Source: Acetobacteraceae bacterium (GTDB lineage Bacteria; Pseudomonadota; Alphaproteobacteria; Acetobacterales; Acetobacteraceae). From it: a stretch of DNA of 9,034 nt. The stretch lies in contig CANFIE010000138.1 in NCBI GenBank assembly GCA_947446625.1, positions 1 through 9,034 on the forward strand. The letters run 5' to 3'. A program made the position numbers and the translations under genes. Position 1 is the first letter of the stretch, and the number at the start of each line of letters is the position of its first letter. Below are positions 5,872-9,034 of the stretch, one piece after another. The notes beneath the pieces are model-generated. The model saw only the letters and a list, made by a program, of their open reading frames with translations. It searched no databases and was not told where the DNA came from.

Positions 5872-6834
5872 ATGCGCCGCCGCGCGATAATTCTGGCCAG
5901 CCTGGCCACGCCCATGCTTGCGCGCGCGCAAGCCGGCTTCCCGGACCGGCCCATCCGCATGGTTGTGCCGCTGCCGCCTGGTGGCGCCACCGACATTTGG
6001 GCGCGGCTGGTGGCGGAACCCATGGCGGCGCAGCTGGGCCAGCCGGTGGTGATTGAAAACCGCGCCGGGGCCGGCGGCATGATTGGCGCCGAGGCGGTGA
6101 AGAATGCGGCGCCCGATGGCCACACCATCATGTTCCACATTGCCAACCATGCGCAGACGCCGGTGGTGCTGCGGCGGTTTCCCTACCACCCGGTGAATGA
6201 CTTCAGCTTCATCGGCAAGTTCGGCACCACCGCCCTGCCCTGGTGCGTGCGCGGCGACCTGCCGATTCGCGACATGGCGCAGTTCCGCGACTATGCGCGG
6301 GGGAAGGGTCTGAACTACGGCACCTATTCGCCGGGCTCATCGGGGCATGTGTTTGGGCAGTTGATCTCGGACCATGACCGGCTGGACATGGCGGCGGTGC
6401 ATTACCGTGGCGAGGCGCCGATGCTGGCCGATGTGCTGGGCGGGCGGATTCCCTGCGCCTTCCATTCCATGACCGGCTCGGGCGACCATATTCGCGCTGG
6501 CACGGTGCGGCCGCTGGCGGCGATGGGGCCGGTGCGCATCCCCTCTCTGCCCAACCTGCCGACGCTGGTGGAAGCCGGCTACCCACGCGAGTTGTTCGGG
6601 CGCACCGGCTTCATTGGCATGTTCGCGCCCAAGGGGCTGGCCGCGCCGGTGCAGGGCAAGCTGGTGGATGCCTTCCGCTACGCCATGCACCTGCCCGCGA
6701 CGCTGACGCGGCTGCGCGAGTTGGACACCATTCCCGAATACATGGGGCCGGACGCGTTCCAGGCCGATGTGGCCGACTACATGGCGTTCTGGACCGGGTT
6801 GGTGGAACGCACCGGCATTACGGCCGACAGCTGA
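5872..6834 (+). CDS. Bug-family (TctC-type) periplasmic tripartite tricarboxylate solute-binding protein, copy 1
   Basis: A 320-residue binding protein of standard Bug length. The start MRRRAIILASLATPMLARAQ is a signal peptide with probable cleavage at ARA (17-19). The two pocket loops are visible: PLPPGGATDIWAR (33-45) and YSPGSSGH (152-159), with VIENRAGAGG (60-69) and APDGHT (80-85) as family landmarks, followed by YRGEAPML (178-185) and the IPSLPNLPTL stretch (223-232). Bugs bind di- or tricarboxylates and other acids for TctAB permeases; no such permease gene is in the window. The ATG at 5872 has SD GGGAG (5861-5865) six bases away; an in-frame ATG at 5842 has no signal peptide directly behind it. 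The next gene is a paralogue. Both copies share HxQTPVV and RRFPYxPVNDF where common Bugs read roughly NPxLYxxLPYDPxxDF, so the two form a distinct subgroup. Confidence 0.93.
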   Translation: MRRRAIILASLATPMLARAQAGFPDRPIRMVVPLPPGGATDIWARLVAEPMAAQLGQPVVIENRAGAGGMIGAEAVKNAAPDGHTIMFHIANHAQTPVVLRRFPYHPVNDFSFIGKFGTTALPWCVRGDLPIRDMAQFRDYARGKGLNYGTYSPGSSGHVFGQLISDHDRLDMAAVHYRGEAPMLADVLGGRIPCAFHSMTGSGDHIRAGTVRPLAAMGPVRIPSLPNLPTLVEAGYPRELFGRTGFIGMFAPKGLAAPVQGKLVDAFRYAMHLPATLTRLRELDTIPEYMGPDAFQADVADYMAFWTGLVERTGITADS

Positions 6835-6846
6835 GGAGGAAGCACC

Positions 6847-7815
6847 ATGATCAATCGTCGTTCCCTGTTGGCCGCGCCGCTGCTGTTGCCGGCACTGGCC
6901 CGTGCCCAAGGCGCCTACCCGGAAAGGGCGGTGCGCTTCATTGTGCCCTTCCCGCCCGGGGGTGGCACCGATACCTGGGCACGCATTGCGGCCGAGGGTA
7001 TGCAGCCGGAATTCGGCCAGAGCATTGTGATTGAAAACCGTGGCGGGGCCGGCGGGCTACTGGGCACGGAATACGCCGCCAAGGTGGCGCCGGATGGCTA
7101 CCAGCTGCTGTTCACCATCACCACGCATATCCAAACCCCGGTGGTGATGCGGCGCTTTCCATATGACCCGGTGAATGACTTCATCCCCATTGGCCGGCTG
7201 GGTTCCAGCAACGTGGCCTTTGTGGTGGGGCCGAAGGTGCCGGCGGAAGTGACGACGCTGGCCGAGTTTGTGCGCTGGTCGGCCGGGCGCGACCTTTCCT
7301 TCGGCAGCTATGCCAGCGGCAGCACCGGGCATGCCTTTGCGCTGATGCTGGCCGAGGAAGCGCGGCTGAAGATGGAGCATGTGGCGTACCGGGGTGAGAC
7401 GCCGATGCTGCAGGAGATGCTGTCGGGCAGCATTCATGGCGGCTGGCACAGCATGGCGGCGGCGGGCGAGATGGTGCATGCCGGCCGGGTGCGACCGCTG
7501 GCGGTGAGCGGTGAGCGGCGCATCCCCAGCCTGCCGAATGTGCCGATGATGACGGAGTTGGGCTATTCGGCACGGTTCCGCTTTGGTGGGTTCTCGGGCC
7601 TGATGGCGCCGGCGCGCACGCCACAGCCGATTGTTGACAAGCTGGACCAAGTGTTCCGGCTGGCGGCGAACAAGCCGGCGACGTTGGCGCGGCTGCGGCA
7701 GATCGACACCATTCCGGCCTATCAAGGGCCGGCGGAGTTCCGCGCGCAGATTGCCCGCAACCTGGCGGAGTGGACCGCCATCACCAATGCGCTGGATTTG
7801 CGCATGGAAGGGTAG
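6847..7815 (+). CDS. Bug-family (TctC-type) periplasmic tripartite tricarboxylate solute-binding protein, copy 2
   Basis: A 322-residue paralogue of the preceding gene. The signal peptide is Tat-like (INRRSLLAAP, hydrophobic core, cleavage near ARA, 18-20). Pocket loops are PFPPGGGTDTWAR (34-46) and YASGSTGH (155-162), with VIENRGGAGG (61-70), APDGYQ, YRGETPML (181-188) and HSM (201-203). By eye about half the residues match copy 1, with conserved stretches through HxQTPVV, RRFPYDPVNDF and IDTIPAYQGP, so the pair arose by an old tandem duplication and may bind different acids. It is very probably co-transcribed with copy 1: the gap is 12 bases and the SD AGGAGGA (6834-6840) begins in the last base of the upstream TGA. 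The stop (7813-7815) touches the inverted repeat that ends the transcription unit. No TctA/TctB permease gene is present. Confidence 0.93.
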   Translation: MINRRSLLAAPLLLPALARAQGAYPERAVRFIVPFPPGGGTDTWARIAAEGMQPEFGQSIVIENRGGAGGLLGTEYAAKVAPDGYQLLFTITTHIQTPVVMRRFPYDPVNDFIPIGRLGSSNVAFVVGPKVPAEVTTLAEFVRWSAGRDLSFGSYASGSTGHAFALMLAEEARLKMEHVAYRGETPMLQEMLSGSIHGGWHSMAAAGEMVHAGRVRPLAVSGERRIPSLPNVPMMTELGYSARFRFGGFSGLMAPARTPQPIVDKLDQVFRLAANKPATLARLRQIDTIPAYQGPAEFRAQIARNLAEWTAITNALDLRMEG

Positions 7816-7863
7816 CGCCTGATCACCCGAGGCGCTGGCGCCGCTGGGCGTGGATCAGGCGCT
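7814..7863. terminator. Bidirectional terminator-like inverted repeat between convergent genes
   Basis: AGCGCCTGATC (7814-7824) pairs perfectly with GATCAGGCGCT (7853-7863), an 11-bp stem. The 28-base loop contains a second palindrome, GGCGC-TG-GCGCC (7831-7842). The outer arms contain the last two bases of the plus-strand stop codon and the edge of the minus-strand stop, so the element fills the whole 47-base gap. Neither side has a T-run, so termination would rely on the hairpin with Rho or on head-on transcription. The position makes a bidirectional terminator the simplest reading. Confidence 0.6.
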
Positions 7864-8690
7864 CATGCCAGTGGCGCCTTGGCCAATTCCGGCGCCACCA
7901 GCTTGTAGAACACCGCGTCTCCCGCGGCCATTTGCGCGGCTTCGGGCACCGGGCCGCCGTTGCGCCAGGACTTGTAGTCGTCGTGATGCTCCCAGCCGGC
8001 GGCTTCGGCCAGCAGGTGGACCCAGTTCTTCACCTGGATGGGATTGTGCCGCTCCAGGTTCACCCCCTCTCGGTGGCAGCTATGAAAAATGGTGCAGAGC
8101 GTGTCGGCGCCCTGCGTGGCCATGGCCGCCAGGGTCTCGCGCTGCGCCTTTTCCAGCGCGCCGGGAATGGACTGGAAGCCGAAGCACATATGGCCGGGCA
8201 GCGGCGGCTGGGTGGTGAGGCTGATGCCCGGGATCATGCCGAGCAATTCCGCCACCAGCCGGTTCACCGGCACGCGGCCGTCAAACCCCGCATGCTGATG
8301 CAGCATGACGCGGCCGGGCACGGCGTGGCGCAGCAGCGGGCGCAGCTTTTCGCGGTGGGCGTGCAGCACTTCGGTGATGTGCAGGGTTTCGAAATTCGTC
8401 GGCGTGGCCGGCGCCATGAAGTCCTGCATGTTCATATGGCAGCTGGGGCACCAGGTCGCCACCTGGCGGGCCGGGGCGGCGTTGAAGGTTTCCACCGTGC
8501 GGCTGGCCATGCCGGCATTGATGCGGGCATTGGGCTCCTTCGGGCTGCCGCAGCAGGTGGTGGGGCCGCCGCTGGCATCGGCGTGCAGGCCCACGGCTTC
8601 CAGCAGGCGCATGGTCAGGCGCACAATCTCGCCATGGCGCGTCATGTTGCAGCCAAACCAGAAGGTCAGGTCGGTGGGCTTCACGTCCAT
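7863..8690 (-). CDS. CCG-domain iron-sulfur protein, HdrB-like (heterodisulfide reductase B type)
   Basis: A 275-residue soluble protein with the layout of HdrB-type subunits: two tandem CCG domains that hold non-cubane iron-sulfur clusters and handle disulfide/thiol or quinone-linked electron transfer. The N-terminal domain is intact: Cys14, then CC at 46-47 (CCGSP), then Cys81 and Cys84 (CPSC), fitting C-x31-CC-x33-CxxC. The C-terminal domain is degenerate: HQHAG (131-135) stands where a cysteine is expected, MCFG (168-171) replaces CCG, and only Cys199 and Cys205 remain near FHSCHRE. It may thus bind one cluster. The ATG at 8690 has AGGAGG (complement of 8701-8706) 10 bases upstream and overlaps the end of the upstream HdrC-like gene by 10 bases, so the two products probably form a complex. 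Comparable pairs serve FAD-linked dehydrogenases (thiol:fumarate reductase, glycolate or lactate oxidases). The partner flavoprotein, if any, lies beyond the window. Confidence 0.88.
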   Translation of the reverse strand: MDVKPTDLTFWFGCNMTRHGEIVRLTMRLLEAVGLHADASGGPTTCCGSPKEPNARINAGMASRTVETFNAAPARQVATWCPSCHMNMQDFMAPATPTNFETLHITEVLHAHREKLRPLLRHAVPGRVMLHQHAGFDGRVPVNRLVAELLGMIPGISLTTQPPLPGHMCFGFQSIPGALEKAQRETLAAMATQGADTLCTIFHSCHREGVNLERHNPIQVKNWVHLLAEAAGWEHHDDYKSWRNGGPVPEAAQMAAGDAVFYKLVAPELAKAPLA

Positions 8691-9034
8691 TGGCGTTGCT
8701 CCTCCTCGGTCATGGTCATGCGGGCGAAGGCCTTGACGCGCGAGACCCAGCCGGGGTCGTCCTTCACCGGCACGCGCGGGGCTTCGCCGGTGGCGCCGCG
8801 AATGCGCATATGCGCCAGGCGCAGCATGAAGGCGGCGTCGAGTTGCTCCGGGCAGGCGCTGGAGCAGGTGCCGCTGCGGGTGCAGGCGGCCACCCAGGCC
8901 AGGCCCTCGGGCGTTGGTTCCTGGCCCAGCAGCAGGGCGCGCATGCCGGTGGCGGCGGCTTGCGGCGCGGCTTGCGCCAGCGGCAGCCAGGCCGGCATGG
9001 GGCAGGCGCTGTAGCAGGCGCCGCAGGCGGTGCA
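8681..9034 (-). CDS. HdrC-like 4Fe-4S ferredoxin-type protein, 5' end outside the window
   Basis: The frame is open from the window edge to TGA at 8683-8681, giving 117 visible residues; the true start lies past 9034. The visible part opens with a full cluster motif, CTACGACYSACP (C-x2-C-x2-C-x3-CP). It continues with a helical segment and a second motif, CTRSGTCSSACP, about 50 residues later. The two-motif, helix-linked layout fits HdrC / GlcF-N-terminal type electron carriers that pass electrons from a flavoprotein to an HdrB-like subunit. In the second motif the second cysteine position is serine (AGC codon), so this cluster may be 3Fe-4S, or 4Fe-4S with an unusual ligand. The gene overlaps the HdrB-like gene by 10 bases. 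An internal ATG at 8998 is not the start, because it would cut off the first cluster motif. Confidence 0.87.
   Translation of the reverse strand, partial: CTACGACYSACPMPAWLPLAQAAPQAAATGMRALLLGQEPTPEGLAWVAACTRSGTCSSACPEQLDAAFMLRLAHMRIRGATGEAPRVPVKDDPGWVSRVKAFARMTMTEEEQRQWT

Noticed and set aside
504..9034. A single catabolic pathway for malonate/maleate-type acids uniting all genes in the window
   Set aside because: Attractive given three acid-binding proteins and a decarboxylase-like enzyme, but the genes lie in five transcription units of alternating direction, and no CoA ligase, permease or other pathway-defining enzyme is present.

Overview
The window is very GC-rich, with strong G/C preference at third codon positions and only short gaps between genes. 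The gene families (tandem Bug-type periplasmic binding proteins, a TakP-like TRAP binding protein, an arylmalonate-decarboxylase-like protein, an HdrB/HdrC-like pair) suit a metabolically versatile alphaproteobacterium. A Roseomonas-type member of the Acetobacteraceae is my best guess, inferred from gene content and composition only. I see no insertion sequence, phage gene, CRISPR array, tRNA or rRNA. The region looks like chromosomal accessory metabolism for uptake and processing of organic acids.

Layout. (1) Positions 78-1253, minus strand: a two-gene operon in which an arylmalonate decarboxylase/maleate isomerase superfamily protein is followed, with no spacer (TGA directly abutting ATG), by a small CoA-binding protein. 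(2) Positions 1403-3159, plus strand, divergent from (1): a possible 30-codon leader ORF whose stop overlaps (ATGA) the start of an S49-family serine protease, then, after 3 bases, a LysR-type regulator. (3) Positions 3180-5106, minus strand: an SDR dehydrogenase followed by a TRAP-type solute-binding protein, separated by 88 bases that hold a 9-bp perfect inverted repeat. (4) Positions 5189-7815, plus strand: a TRIC/UPF0126 membrane protein and two tandem paralogous Bug-type (TctC) solute-binding proteins. (5) Positions 7863-9034, minus strand, convergent with (4): an HdrB-like CCG-domain protein and, upstream, an HdrC-like iron-sulfur protein cut by the window end. A long inverted repeat that includes bases of both stop codons separates (4) from (5).

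How the genes may work together (inference). Three periplasmic carboxylate-binding proteins of two transport classes are present, yet no TRAP permease (DctQM) or TTT permease (TctAB) gene lies in the window, so they must use permeases encoded elsewhere or serve in sensing. The decarboxylase/isomerase-like enzyme, the SDR and the HdrBC-like electron-transfer pair could process imported acids, but nothing in the sequence fixes a substrate.

The most unusual points are a decarboxylase/isomerase-family protein with glycine at both positions where the superfamily carries catalytic cysteines, iron-sulfur proteins whose second cluster motifs are degenerate, and the leader-ORF arrangement ahead of the S49 protease. 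I do not see a clearly new multi-gene system.
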